The position numbers and the translations under genes were made by a program. Positions 1-8,635 of a stretch of DNA of 64,000 bases are shown here, piece after piece. The notes beneath the pieces were generated by a model. It ran no database searches. It was not told the origin of the DNA and worked only from the letters and a program-made list of their open reading frames with translations. The DNA comes from Microvirga antarctica (lineage in GTDB: Bacteria > Pseudomonadota > Alphaproteobacteria > Rhizobiales > Beijerinckiaceae), in NCBI RefSeq assembly GCF_017921815.1, contig NZ_JAGEMM010000006.1, positions 1 through 64,000 of the forward strand, in the 5' to 3' direction. The stretch's first letter is position 1; each line of letters begins with the position of its first letter.

Positions 1-220
1 CAAGCTCCGGGACGTCATGGACGACCAGCGCATCATCGGTATTGGCGCGCGAGCGGCGCTTGCCGGTATCCGGGTCCTTCATGTAGCGCAGGCAGTTCAA
101 GCCCAGCTTGCCGACGTGGAGCTCGTTATTGAGGATGCCCGTGCCCCGTGCCCGATTGCCGTTGATGGTGGATGAACCCCAGGCGGCATGGCGCGGCCCG
201 GGGATGCCGCGATTGAAATT
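1..220 (-). pseudogene. Serine site-specific recombinase fragment (C-terminal part, truncated)
   Basis: Reading the minus strand, an open frame runs from about position 220 to the window edge and matches the 'Recombinase' region of large serine recombinases. It contains RGIPGPRHAAWGSSTINGN, then RGTGILNNELHVGKLG, then YMKDPDTGKRRSR. Upstream of about 220 the frame stays open but no longer looks like a recombinase, and no catalytic N-terminal resolvase domain or plausible start is seen. It is therefore a 5'-truncated remnant, continuing off the left edge, and probably marks an old integration event next to the autotransporter. The family match is from recognised motifs; the pseudogene status is inferred from the missing N-terminus. 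Confidence 0.7.
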
Positions 221-549
221 CTGTCCAGAATAGCGCCAACTCGAGGTGAGCGCATGGCCCCCCACTCGCTTGCGGTTGGGCCCTTGCGGCAGATCTGGAA
301 TGCCTCTTTTCGTTGGCGCAGCCAAGCGCGGGAATGTTTCTCAATTTGCCGCGCAGTTCCACTCCGAGGTCACCTCGGCACGAGGCGGATCGCCTTGACG
401 AGACTGAGGATTGGCTGGGGCGCAGGTTCGGACTGAACAGTGGCTGGAACTTGCCCGGTCCTCGACCGTAATCGAGGAAGGCTGAGGTAAGGCTAGCAGC
501 TTCGGGCCTGGCGAAAGCTTTTTCCCCCTCAAGCCAACCTGTGCGGTTT
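221..549. other. Non-coding stretch between recombinase remnant and autotransporter
   Basis: About 330 bases without a convincing gene. Short frames on both strands lack recognisable motifs and good ribosome binding sites. The left end may still be degraded mobile-element DNA. No clear terminator hairpin for the autotransporter was found. Confidence 0.4.
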
Positions 550-3500
550 TCAGAACTGCAACAAAAAACTCCCCCTGATACTGTTCTCGTAAGCATTGCG
601 TGCGAACTGGCCAGAATACCCCAGGCTGAGCTTTGCGTTTTCTGTAAGGGCGTAGTCCAGACTGAGCTCAGTGAGCAGGGCATCGCGTGCAATCGGCGAG
701 CCCGAAAAGTTGAAGGCCTGGCCCGTGGGGAAAGCCAGCGTCGCAATTGGTGAAGTGTCGCCGAATGCGTGACGCCAGCCCAGCGTCGCGCGTCCCGTCA
801 GCGCCTGTGCTAACGGGCTGGACGCCCGCAGGCCAAGGGTCGAAAAGGTTGTGTCCAAGACAGTCTCGCCTGCCATGGCGGCCACACCCTGTTCACCCAG
901 GCTGCCGCCAACGTGCACGTGCGCCAAGTTGGCGAAAGGCTCGAAAGCCGCGTCGCCAAGGACGATGCCATAAGCCAGTTCACCGAAGCCTTGCGCAGAA
1001 ACGGCCGTATATCGCGCTGTCTGGCCCCCCGCCAAACTTAACACCGAGGCGAAACGCGAAATTGCGAGATCGTTCGATGCAAACGCCGCGCCTCCGCGCA
1101 GGCTCCAGGCACCGCTGCGCCAGCCGCCATAGAGCCCAACATGGTAGCTGTCGCTGGACCCGGACGCAGCGAGAGCCGATGATTGAAACGATGAGGAGCT
1201 GTAGCCTGCGGCAATGCCGACCCGCCACGCATTGTGGAGCGTGACGTCGATACCGGAGAGCAGCCCTCCGACCACGTCACTCGTCCGCCCGGCGTTGCCG
1301 TCACCGCCAAGCGATCCCCAACCGCGAAGCGCCCGCCCCCAGACCGCATATACCGGCGACGACGCAGATGCCCTTTGGGTCCCATTCACCGGATGCGTGA
1401 CGGTCGCGCCGGCTCTCGAGTCTGTGGAACCGGTGAGGTCCCCGCTCGCGGGAGCGACGGGCGACAAATCTTCCCGCAACCGGTCATTCACGGCATCGCG
1501 GACGAAATGCGACTGCTGCGACAGGACGCTTGCCGCGTTGGCGTGAATGGAAGCATTGCTGAGACTGGCGAAGGCCGCACGCGCATCAGCCGTCGATGCG
1601 CCCACAACCTGCTGCCAGGATGGGCCGGCGTTAGCGCTGTCAAGCGCGTTTGCGGCGGCCGCCTGGTTAGGCGTCGCCGCCAGCTCGGCAAACCGCTCGG
1701 GGCTCCGCCATGTCGTCAAGTAGCCATTGCGGCCATCCTCGCTGAGGGTGAAGCCAATGAATGGAAAGTCGGCAATCGCAACGGTGGGAGCCTGAACGTT
1801 CAGGCCTCTCGTGGTGGTCAGGATGGTATAGGTTTTGCCTGGCAGAACTGGCGAGGTGCCGGTGTTGTAGCGTTCGATCCGAAACGTCGAACTCTGGATG
1901 TCGGCGTCGCCGATAACCGCGACCCTGTCGCTTGAGGCGCCATTGATCTCGACCTGGTATGTAGACTGCGGCTCCATCTTGAGGTGGCCGACCACATTCA
2001 GTGTCCCGATCGAATTTCCCGGCTCTAATCCGGCAGCCTCCGTGACGACACGGCCTTGGACAGTGCCGCTTCCGCCGAACGCAGCGCCCGGCCCGACATA
2101 AATGACTGGGCTCTTCAGGCTGCCGTTCACGGCAAGTTCCCCGGAATCGACGTCGGTCATCCGGGCCTCGACATTCCCGGTGGTCGACAGCCTGCCGACG
2201 CCGCTTTTGATCAGTTCGCCGGTTCCCGAGAGATTGCCTGCATATGTCCCGTCGACGTTCTGGTGGAAGCGGACAGAGCCACCGTTATAAATGTTTCCTT
2301 GCAGGCTGGTTGAGTTCCCCGATAGCCGTCCGGTCTGCACAACGGTGCCGCCGGCGTAGATGTTCATCCCGGTCAGGGTGAGGTTGCCGGCCCTCAAAAT
2401 GACGGCGCCTGTGCCAGTGATATTGCCAGAAAACGCCGGATAATCGCCGCCCCTGGTCTTGCCCTGGAGCGTGTGATCGAAGAATACGGATGGCAGGTCG
2501 CTGGGGCTGCCGGTAAAGGCAATATCGCCGCGAATCGTTGAAGAGTTGCCCATGATCACGCCGCCATTGACGACGGTGTCGCTATAGCTGTTCCGCGTAT
2601 TCGTGAGCGCGAGACTGCCGGGACCCAGCTTGGTCATCGCGCCGCCCGTCACCGCGCCATCGAGCGTCAGCGCGTTGTCGACGTTGAACGCGCCCCCGTT
2701 GGCCCCGAAGGCGACCGGCCGTGAGGTGGCAAAGGCGCCTGTCGCTCGCACCGCCGCGCCATCGATCGCGAGCGGTGTGTTGACACGACCGAGCGCACTA
2801 TCGGCAGCAACCGTCAAGACTCCCCCCAGAACACTGGTGCCGCCCGCATGGATGTTATTGCCCGACAGAACGAGTTCGCCTGCGCCGGTTTTCACGAACG
2901 TCCCGCTGCCTGCTATCGGGCCGCTCCAGTCCAGCGAGCCCTGCGGGACATCGACCCCTCCGTTGCCGAGAAGCAGCAACGTGCGATTGACCGCCATATT
3001 GGTCGCTGCGCGGCTCGTCGTTCCGAGGCTGCCGCCATTGATCAGGATATCACCCGTCGCGTCGCCGAGGTTGTTGGGCGAGGTGAACCGCAGGACGCCG
3101 CCAGCGATACTCAGCCCCGTAAAGGTGTTTGCCCCGCCGAGCGTGACGTCGCCGCCGCCCGACTTCGTCAACCGGCCACCGCCGACAATGCCGCGGACGG
3201 CCAGATTGGTACCGGGTGTCGCATAAAATCCGCTGCCATCGACGGAGCCGAGTGTCACAGGCTGATTCAGTGTCAACTTGCCGCCGCCGGTTGCGCCCAG
3301 GGCGCCGCCGTTCAACACAATGCCGCTGCTCGCCGTGAGAGGGGAAGTCAGCAAAAGCACGCCGCCATTGACCGTTGTGCTGCCGGAATAGGTGGTCGCC
3401 CCCCGTTGCGTCAGAATGCCCGCGCCGGCTTTTGTAAGACTTCCGGAGCCTGAGATATCGCCGGTTCGGGTTGCATCGACCGCCTGATCAAAGGCGAGGT

Positions 3501-4848
3501 TCGCATTGTTGACGATATGGCCGGGGATGCCCGCAGCGTTGCCGCGCAGCACGCCTGCGTTGACCAACGTGCCGCCGGAGTAAGCATTGTGACCGGTGAG
3601 AACGGTCGTGCCATCGCCGTTCTTCACGATTGACCATTTGCCGGTGCCGCCAAAGCCGTACTGATCCGCGATGTCGTCCCTGATGGTCTGCGTTTGCCCG
3701 GAACTGGTAGACAGCGCAAGCGAGCCGTTTCCGTCAAGAAACAGGCCACTTCCGTAGGCCTTCCCGTCAGTTGCCCCGGTCCCACCGGCACCTGCCACGA
3801 CTGAACCGCCCTTGATATTCAGGTTCCCCGCGATGGACAGCGAGCTACCGGTCTGAACGAAAATCGCCCCGCCGAAACCGCCACCACCACCGCCGCCAAG
3901 TTCCCGGTCGGTCCATGACGTATAGCCCCCGCCATCGCCGCCACCGAAGCCGCCGGCGCCACCAATTTGGCGCTCTCCCCACACTCCAGCGCCACCCCCG
4001 CCGCCGCCGAAGCCACCGGGCACCCCAGGCCCGCCACCGGTTCCCTGACGTTGGCCACCCCCGCCACCGCCATATCCGCCGGGCCGAGCGGTCGGTACGC
4101 TCGTGTTGACCACACCGAGGTTGTCGCCACCGTCGCCGCCATTGGGAAGCCCGCCATGACCTCCATATCCGATGGCAGTACCGATTTTGCCATCAGTCTC
4201 GTAGCCCCCGCCTCCACCCCCGGCGCCATAGCCATCGTGAAACCCGCTGCCGCCGTTGCCCCCCTGAGCCTTTCCGTTTTGAAGCGTGACATTGGCTATG
4301 GTCACGTTGGCTCCCGACAGAACCAGCAAACCTGCGCCGAGACCTGCGCCGCCACCGCCACTCCCACCGCTGTAGGCGGTATTGCCACGGGCGGGCATAC
4401 TTCTTGGCGCGCCATTACCTCCCTTGGCGAAGGTATTGGATATATTCAGATCACTGATACTGACATTACTGGCTTCCACCGTGAGACCACGATAGCGAGT
4501 AGCGCCTGAAATATTGCTATTGTTGCCGTAGATCGTGATGTCGCTACGGATGGTGGGAAGGTTCCCGTTCAACGTGATGGTGGTGTTCGGCACGAAGGTA
4601 ATCGTATCGCCACGCCGGGCGCTGCGGATCGCATTCGCCAAACTGGCACTATCGTTGACGGACCAGTCGCCAGCCGCCGCGGGCGACCAGGGGCTTGCCG
4701 CGACGAGAAGTCCCGCACACGCCAGACCGCTGCCCCCCCACCAAAGCCTCTTCTTTTGTACGATCGGCGGAAGACAGGAGCCAACTCCGGGTATCTGGAA
4801 CGCGGTACTTACAGCCGCAGCCTCACGTCGTTTTCCACAGATCACCAA
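550..4848 (-). CDS. Classical autotransporter with beta-strand repeats (type Va secretion)
   Basis: A 1432-residue protein that should cross the inner membrane by Sec and present its passenger outside through its own outer-membrane barrel. Residues 1-35 form a long charged leader, 36-50 a hydrophobic core, and cleavage is likely after the Ala run near 59. Residues about 62-115 resemble the start of a right-handed beta-helix (pectate-lyase-like). A very glycine-rich segment spans about 150-330. Many autotransporter-associated beta-strand repeats follow to about 1010, of the type GSLTKAGAGILTQRGATTYSG. Residues 1166-1432 are the 12-stranded barrel (starts VYAVWGRALRGWG, ends in a terminal Phe, GSFLLQF). 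It stands alone on the minus strand. The ligand or adhesin function cannot be read from sequence. Confidence 0.93.
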   Translation of the reverse strand: MVICGKRREAAAVSTAFQIPGVGSCLPPIVQKKRLWWGGSGLACAGLLVAASPWSPAAAGDWSVNDSASLANAIRSARRGDTITFVPNTTITLNGNLPTIRSDITIYGNNSNISGATRYRGLTVEASNVSISDLNISNTFAKGGNGAPRSMPARGNTAYSGGSGGGGAGLGAGLLVLSGANVTIANVTLQNGKAQGGNGGSGFHDGYGAGGGGGGYETDGKIGTAIGYGGHGGLPNGGDGGDNLGVVNTSVPTARPGGYGGGGGGQRQGTGGGPGVPGGFGGGGGGAGVWGERQIGGAGGFGGGDGGGYTSWTDRELGGGGGGGFGGAIFVQTGSSLSIAGNLNIKGGSVVAGAGGTGATDGKAYGSGLFLDGNGSLALSTSSGQTQTIRDDIADQYGFGGTGKWSIVKNGDGTTVLTGHNAYSGGTLVNAGVLRGNAAGIPGHIVNNANLAFDQAVDATRTGDISGSGSLTKAGAGILTQRGATTYSGSTTVNGGVLLLTSPLTASSGIVLNGGALGATGGGKLTLNQPVTLGSVDGSGFYATPGTNLAVRGIVGGGRLTKSGGGDVTLGGANTFTGLSIAGGVLRFTSPNNLGDATGDILINGGSLGTTSRAATNMAVNRTLLLLGNGGVDVPQGSLDWSGPIAGSGTFVKTGAGELVLSGNNIHAGGTSVLGGVLTVAADSALGRVNTPLAIDGAAVRATGAFATSRPVAFGANGGAFNVDNALTLDGAVTGGAMTKLGPGSLALTNTRNSYSDTVVNGGVIMGNSSTIRGDIAFTGSPSDLPSVFFDHTLQGKTRGGDYPAFSGNITGTGAVILRAGNLTLTGMNIYAGGTVVQTGRLSGNSTSLQGNIYNGGSVRFHQNVDGTYAGNLSGTGELIKSGVGRLSTTGNVEARMTDVDSGELAVNGSLKSPVIYVGPGAAFGGSGTVQGRVVTEAAGLEPGNSIGTLNVVGHLKMEPQSTYQVEINGASSDRVAVIGDADIQSSTFRIERYNTGTSPVLPGKTYTILTTTRGLNVQAPTVAIADFPFIGFTLSEDGRNGYLTTWRSPERFAELAATPNQAAAANALDSANAGPSWQQVVGASTADARAAFASLSNASIHANAASVLSQQSHFVRDAVNDRLREDLSPVAPASGDLTGSTDSRAGATVTHPVNGTQRASASSPVYAVWGRALRGWGSLGGDGNAGRTSDVVGGLLSGIDVTLHNAWRVGIAAGYSSSSFQSSALAASGSSDSYHVGLYGGWRSGAWSLRGGAAFASNDLAISRFASVLSLAGGQTARYTAVSAQGFGELAYGIVLGDAAFEPFANLAHVHVGGSLGEQGVAAMAGETVLDTTFSTLGLRASSPLAQALTGRATLGWRHAFGDTSPIATLAFPTGQAFNFSGSPIARDALLTELSLDYALTENAKLSLGYSGQFARNAYENSIRGSFLLQF

Positions 4849-5399
4849 GCCATCCTCCGAGCCGTTTCGTAGGGTTGCCTAGCTTAGCCCTGAGCGCAAG
4901 TCACTCCTGGCGTTGCGCCAGATCGGTAGTATCAAGTCTTGGATCGGCCAATCAGCAATTTCTGAAGAGGGCCGGTCGAATCATCACGCACGTTGGACTT
5001 CGTGGTCGCGCTCGAAGTCGTCGCTCGAATGCCTATCGCAGATTGGCCGCGCCCCAAGCGTTAGGGAATTTGGATCACTTGGGCACGGATGAGGCGCCCA
5101 CCTGCTTCCTCGCATGCTCGAACGTTACGGTACCCGGTCTGGCGACAGGCAATCGATCGCACGTCCTTGAGTTCGGATCGTTCGACGCATTTCTGCCGGA
5201 TATCGCTGACCAGCGTGGACCCCTGCCGTGTTCCAGGTGAGCGAGACACCTAGTGTCGCGGCAAGGCGTTGGAGGGCTGGGGACGCCACCATCCGACGAA
5301 GGGCACAATAGCTCGACGTGACGATCTGAAGTCCTTCCAGGACGCGAGCGTCGGCCCCGACGAAAAGATAAAGGATACTCCCGTCGTCGAAGCGCCGTT
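4849..5399. other. Long intergenic region upstream of the autotransporter
   Basis: About 550 bases between the autotransporter start and the end of the ferric-reductase-like gene. It should hold the autotransporter promoter. A minus-strand frame at 5125-5541 has a protein-like stretch (SILYLFVGADARVLEG) but overlaps the better-supported gene at 5400 and has no recognised family. It may be a decayed gene or chance. Confidence 0.35.
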
Positions 5400-6077
5400 T
5401 CACCGGATGGCGGACTCTGACGGCTCTCGTTTGGCGCCCCGTGTCGAGCCGCGGTTGCGCCACGCATGGATCGGCCTCACGACCCGAAGGTCCAAAAGCG
5501 CCACGCTCATCGCCGCCAGGGTCGCCATGCACAGCATCCACTTTGTGATCGGTTCCATTGCGCCCTCAATTTGCAAGGCGTGTATCACGGTCGCCACAAC
5601 GACGATCGCGGCCAGACCGTTGTGGATCAGCCGCCAGATCGAAAATCGGAGGCCGAGTCGGCGACGGAAGACCACCAGCGCTGCCGTTGCTACGACACCC
5701 CACATGGCCGTGACGCCGTAGATTGAAAAAGGGGTGGGCGAGATGAGCAGGAGCGCATCGATCGTATCGGGCGGGCTGGTCAGGTAGAGCCCGCCTACAT
5801 GAAGCACCACTGCCACAACGAGTGCGACGCCGACCCAGCGGTGCCAGCGCCGCCCGGCTGACCCCTCGGAACCAGCGAGATAGCCCGCGGGCAGAAGTGG
5901 TTGGATGAACAGAAGCGACAGGCTGATAACGCCCGCGAAGCCGCCTACGATGTAGGGGAGAGTACGGTACGCAAGGTACGGACTGAAGGCCGTGATCGCG
6001 GCCGGTACGATCATCACCAAGGCCGCGCCGCTCCAGGCGAGAACCGCCCAGATCCAGCGCCTGTCGATCGATCCCAT
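5400..6077 (-). CDS. Ferric-reductase-like transmembrane protein
   Basis: A 225-residue integral membrane protein with about six hydrophobic segments. Histidines lie in helices (RRWHRWVGVAL, VVLHVGGLYL, WRLIHNGLAA, TVIHALQIEG), the pattern of paired haem ligands in the ferric reductase-like domain (cytochrome b/MsrQ/YedZ type). Electron transfer across the inner membrane is the expected role. It lies 15 bases downstream of the Tat-exported intradiol-fold protein and is probably co-transcribed with it. No FAD/NAD domain is attached, so it would need a partner for electrons. The last 25 residues are hydrophilic. Specific substrate unknown. Confidence 0.82.
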   Translation of the reverse strand: MGSIDRRWIWAVLAWSGAALVMIVPAAITAFSPYLAYRTLPYIVGGFAGVISLSLLFIQPLLPAGYLAGSEGSAGRRWHRWVGVALVVAVVLHVGGLYLTSPPDTIDALLLISPTPFSIYGVTAMWGVVATAALVVFRRRLGLRFSIWRLIHNGLAAIVVVATVIHALQIEGAMEPITKWMLCMATLAAMSVALLDLRVVRPIHAWRNRGSTRGAKREPSESAIR

Positions 6078-6092
6078 GAGCTTAAGCCAGCG

Positions 6093-6593
6093 TCAGCTAG
6101 GGGCGAGGACAAAATCGGCGGACACCGACGTGTCCCGGGCGCTCGGCATGACCGGACGCAGAAAGACTGTCTCGAACGAGCCGTCATCATAGGCCAGGTG
6201 GGCATGGGGCTGCCCAAAGTTCGGGACGATCTGCGCCATCTCGAGCTCGAACGAGCCGTCATCGCGGGTCAGGACGCTCCCATGGTTGACCGGATCGGGT
6301 TCGCCCCCGAGAACCGTTGCAGCCCAGATCTGAATGCGCAGACCCTTTAGCGGCGTGCCGGCGCCGGCCCGCACCACTTTGCCACGCACGAAGAATCCAG
6401 AGCCTAGCCGCTCGACCATGGGAGCGTTTGGCCGATAGTTATTGGCACCCCCGCGCATCGTCTGCGTGGGGGCAATTGCGGTCGCGGCAGCCGCTGGCAA
6501 AACGAGGCCAAGGGGACTGGAAACGAGCGCCGGTCCGGCCAAGCCCGCCGTCGCCGCGAGAAATGAGCGGCGGCTGAGGAATTCATATGCCAT
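6093..6593 (-). CDS. Tat-exported protein with intradiol-dioxygenase-like fold
   Basis: A 166-residue protein starting with a twin-arginine leader (SRRSFLAATAGLAG) and an Ala-rich cleavage region near 35-40, so it is probably exported folded. The body resembles the beta-sandwich of intradiol ring-cleavage dioxygenases: an N-terminal YRPNAP segment, GTPLKGLRIQIWAA (like the family's G.P..gA.V.iWqa motif) and a late QPHAHL that corresponds to the R-P-x-H-x-H ligand motif. The two Tyr iron ligands of true dioxygenases are not evident, so catalytic activity is doubtful. The start is supported by GGAG eight bases upstream. It is followed by the ferric-reductase-like gene, suggesting an exported redox pair. 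Confidence 0.78.
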   Translation of the reverse strand: MAYEFLSRRSFLAATAGLAGPALVSSPLGLVLPAAAATAIAPTQTMRGGANNYRPNAPMVERLGSGFFVRGKVVRAGAGTPLKGLRIQIWAATVLGGEPDPVNHGSVLTRDDGSFELEMAQIVPNFGQPHAHLAYDDGSFETVFLRPVMPSARDTSVSADFVLAPS

Positions 6594-7168
6594 GTCGCAT
6601 CTCCGTGTAGGAACCAGTGTCTGCGCTCAGAAAGAATAAGCTTTCAGGCGAAGGCGAAATTGCCCAAGCGCAAAAGGCCGCCGGGTTTGGTGCAACACAG
6701 CACCGAAATGACCAAAATAGAGGTAGGGCCAGCCGGGCTCGCGGTCCATGGCGGGATCAATCAAGCGTGCGTGATGAAGGCCTTGTCGAGTGGGCTGTTC
6801 AGAAACTTCGGCGGCGCTAAGGCCGTCATGGCCCTGGCTGCGGCGGTAGCCGGGTAAGGCTTGGCTTACCCGCTCGAGGACCGGGTTCAGCCGCGCCTCG
6901 TCGACTGACGGCTGGTACGCGTGCTCGACGACGGTCGCGGGCCGTTCTCCGGTATCATCTGTATTATCCGAGACGTCGGCAACCGAAGCCAGCCTTCGCC
7001 TTGCTCCTCGTGGATGCGCTGCGGAATCGCTGCTGAACCGGATGCCTTCAGCGGTCCAAGTCGGGAATGTCCGTTTCCTTCAGTGGACCAATAAGATCTC
7101 CCCCTTCTGTTTGCGAAGCCAGAGACAGTCTCGGAGATGTCCAAGCCGCCGAATAAGCGCGAGACCTG
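6594..7168. other. Intergenic region, no supported gene
   Basis: About 575 bases. It includes the promoter side of the Tat-protein operon and the region downstream of the cyclase. Short frames exist on both strands, for example a plus-strand one ending near 6857 with an Ala-rich tail, but none has a recognised family or strong ribosome binding site. GGTCCA near 7048 and TGGACC near 7084 form a loose inverted pair of unknown meaning. Confidence 0.35.
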
Positions 7169-8560
7169 TCACACTGCGATGCGAACGACGATGTTCTGCT
7201 GCCGGCCCCGGAGCTGGATCTCGCGGGAGAGCTGGAACCTCGTGAGCCACTCCGAGCCGCCTGCTGCCTGGATGCAGTCCTCCGAAGCGACGATCGAACC
7301 TCCAATTTCGCGGGTCAGCTCCTCAAGTCTGCACGCCACGTTCACTACGTCACCGACAACGGTAAACTCGATGCGCTCCCTGCCCCCGAGGTTGCCCACG
7401 GTCACTGGACCGCAATGAATGCCGATCGAGACGCTCAGCGGATCTGCGCCACGGCCGCACCTTTTCTGGTTCCAGCGCTCGATCTCTTGCTGTAGCTCGA
7501 ATGCACACTCGAGTGCCCGGCCGGCCGCGTCCGGTTGCAGCCCAAGGGAGCCGAAGGTCGCCATAAAGCCATCGCCAAGGTACTTATCGAGCGTGCCGGC
7601 ATGCTTGAAGACGATGGCGCTGCTCCGCTCCTGAAAGCTCCGAAGAAGGGCAAACGTCCGATCTGGTGATAGAGTCTCACTGATTTTTGTGAAGCCGACG
7701 ATGTCCGCGAACAGGACAGCCACCGTCCGCGTCGCCGGTTCTCCGAATGCTGCCCCGCCGCGCTTGCTGAGCGCCTCGGCCACGTCCGGAGAGACGTAGC
7801 GCGCGAGATCCGCGCGCACGACCTCTGCCTCCACCTGTCTCAACAATGTCCGTCGGCTCCGCCAGACGGTCAGCGTTAGGAGCAGGGTGAACAGGGAGGT
7901 CGCGACAAGCTGAGTGTACCATGCCGTCAGGCCGACGAAGGTCGGCTGAAAGGAGAGCTCCAAGACCGTGGATGACGCCAGTGCGCCCTCGGCGGCGACG
8001 TCATTGAATCGAATTGTGTCCGGTTGAGAGTAAATCGCGAAGACACCGCTCGACCAGATGAAGAGGATCGAAGCCCCCGTCCAGAGCACCCTCCTCGGGG
8101 AGTAGGTGAGAGCAGCCTCAGCGAGGAGCAGGAGAACGAAAAGGAACTCCTGTCCGCGCAACCGGGTCTGCACGGGCCATTCGGTGCCGAGAGCGGGCGG
8201 GGGCGGCAGCAGGATCGCGGCCGACACCAAGGCGACATCAAGAACGATGAAGCCCAGCTTGATCATCTCGCCACGAGGATGGTGTCGGATGCGGTAAGGA
8301 ATGTAGCCCAATAGGAAGAACCCGAAGGCGTACGAACCGTAATAGAGGTCACGCGGCCAGGGCACGATCCAGAACAGCCACATGGACACGACGACGATGG
8401 CGGTCAGCCTCGCGTAGAAGGCGAACTGGAGACCCTCTAGCTCTGCCTGGCGTGTGCTCGCCTGGAGGCGATCCGTCGAGCTGTCGGAAGCCCACGGCAG
8501 ACGGAGGCCGTCGACGACCCAATGGCCCAAGCCGATGATCCGGCTCGTCATATCAGACAT
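7169..8560 (-). CDS. Membrane-anchored class III adenylate cyclase
   Basis: A 463-residue protein. Residues 45-235 hold about six hydrophobic segments; a short linker precedes a class III nucleotidyl cyclase domain (about 275-463). Catalytic elements are visible: FADIVGFTK with metal-binding D286, KYLGDGFMATFG with K326 and second metal-binding D330, and VVGDVVNVACRLE with D404 plus the transition-state N407 and R411. The Lys/Asp pair favours ATP over GTP, so the product is probably cAMP. It should sense something at the membrane and signal in the cytoplasm. It is the last gene of a minus-strand series, 75 bases after the reductase gene, and may have its own promoter. Confidence 0.92.
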   Translation of the reverse strand: MSDMTSRIIGLGHWVVDGLRLPWASDSSTDRLQASTRQAELEGLQFAFYARLTAIVVVSMWLFWIVPWPRDLYYGSYAFGFFLLGYIPYRIRHHPRGEMIKLGFIVLDVALVSAAILLPPPPALGTEWPVQTRLRGQEFLFVLLLLAEAALTYSPRRVLWTGASILFIWSSGVFAIYSQPDTIRFNDVAAEGALASSTVLELSFQPTFVGLTAWYTQLVATSLFTLLLTLTVWRSRRTLLRQVEAEVVRADLARYVSPDVAEALSKRGGAAFGEPATRTVAVLFADIVGFTKISETLSPDRTFALLRSFQERSSAIVFKHAGTLDKYLGDGFMATFGSLGLQPDAAGRALECAFELQQEIERWNQKRCGRGADPLSVSIGIHCGPVTVGNLGGRERIEFTVVGDVVNVACRLEELTREIGGSIVASEDCIQAAGGSEWLTRFQLSREIQLRGRQQNIVVRIAV

Positions 8561-8635
8561 GCGTGGCCTCGCTGGTCAGGACATCGCTCCCGAACGGGAT
8601 CCGGCAGCAACAGCCACCAGACTTCTCTGCAACGA

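Noticed and set aside
1234..1935. A 233-codon plus-strand frame inside the autotransporter.
   Set aside because: It is antisense to the conserved barrel region and has no recognisable domain.
3880..4400. Apparent direct DNA repeats rich in CCGCC.
   Set aside because: They are the reverse strand of glycine codons in the autotransporter passenger, not an independent repeat array or CRISPR.
3819..4509. Long open frames opposite and beside the glycine-rich part of the autotransporter.
   Set aside because: They are produced by GC-rich codon bias of the glycine-rich segment; no family, start site or composition supports them.
5125..5541. A 138-codon minus-strand frame with a protein-like middle.
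   Set aside because: It overlaps the end of the better-supported ferric-reductase-like gene, lacks a ribosome binding site and matches no family that I recognise. It could be a decayed gene.
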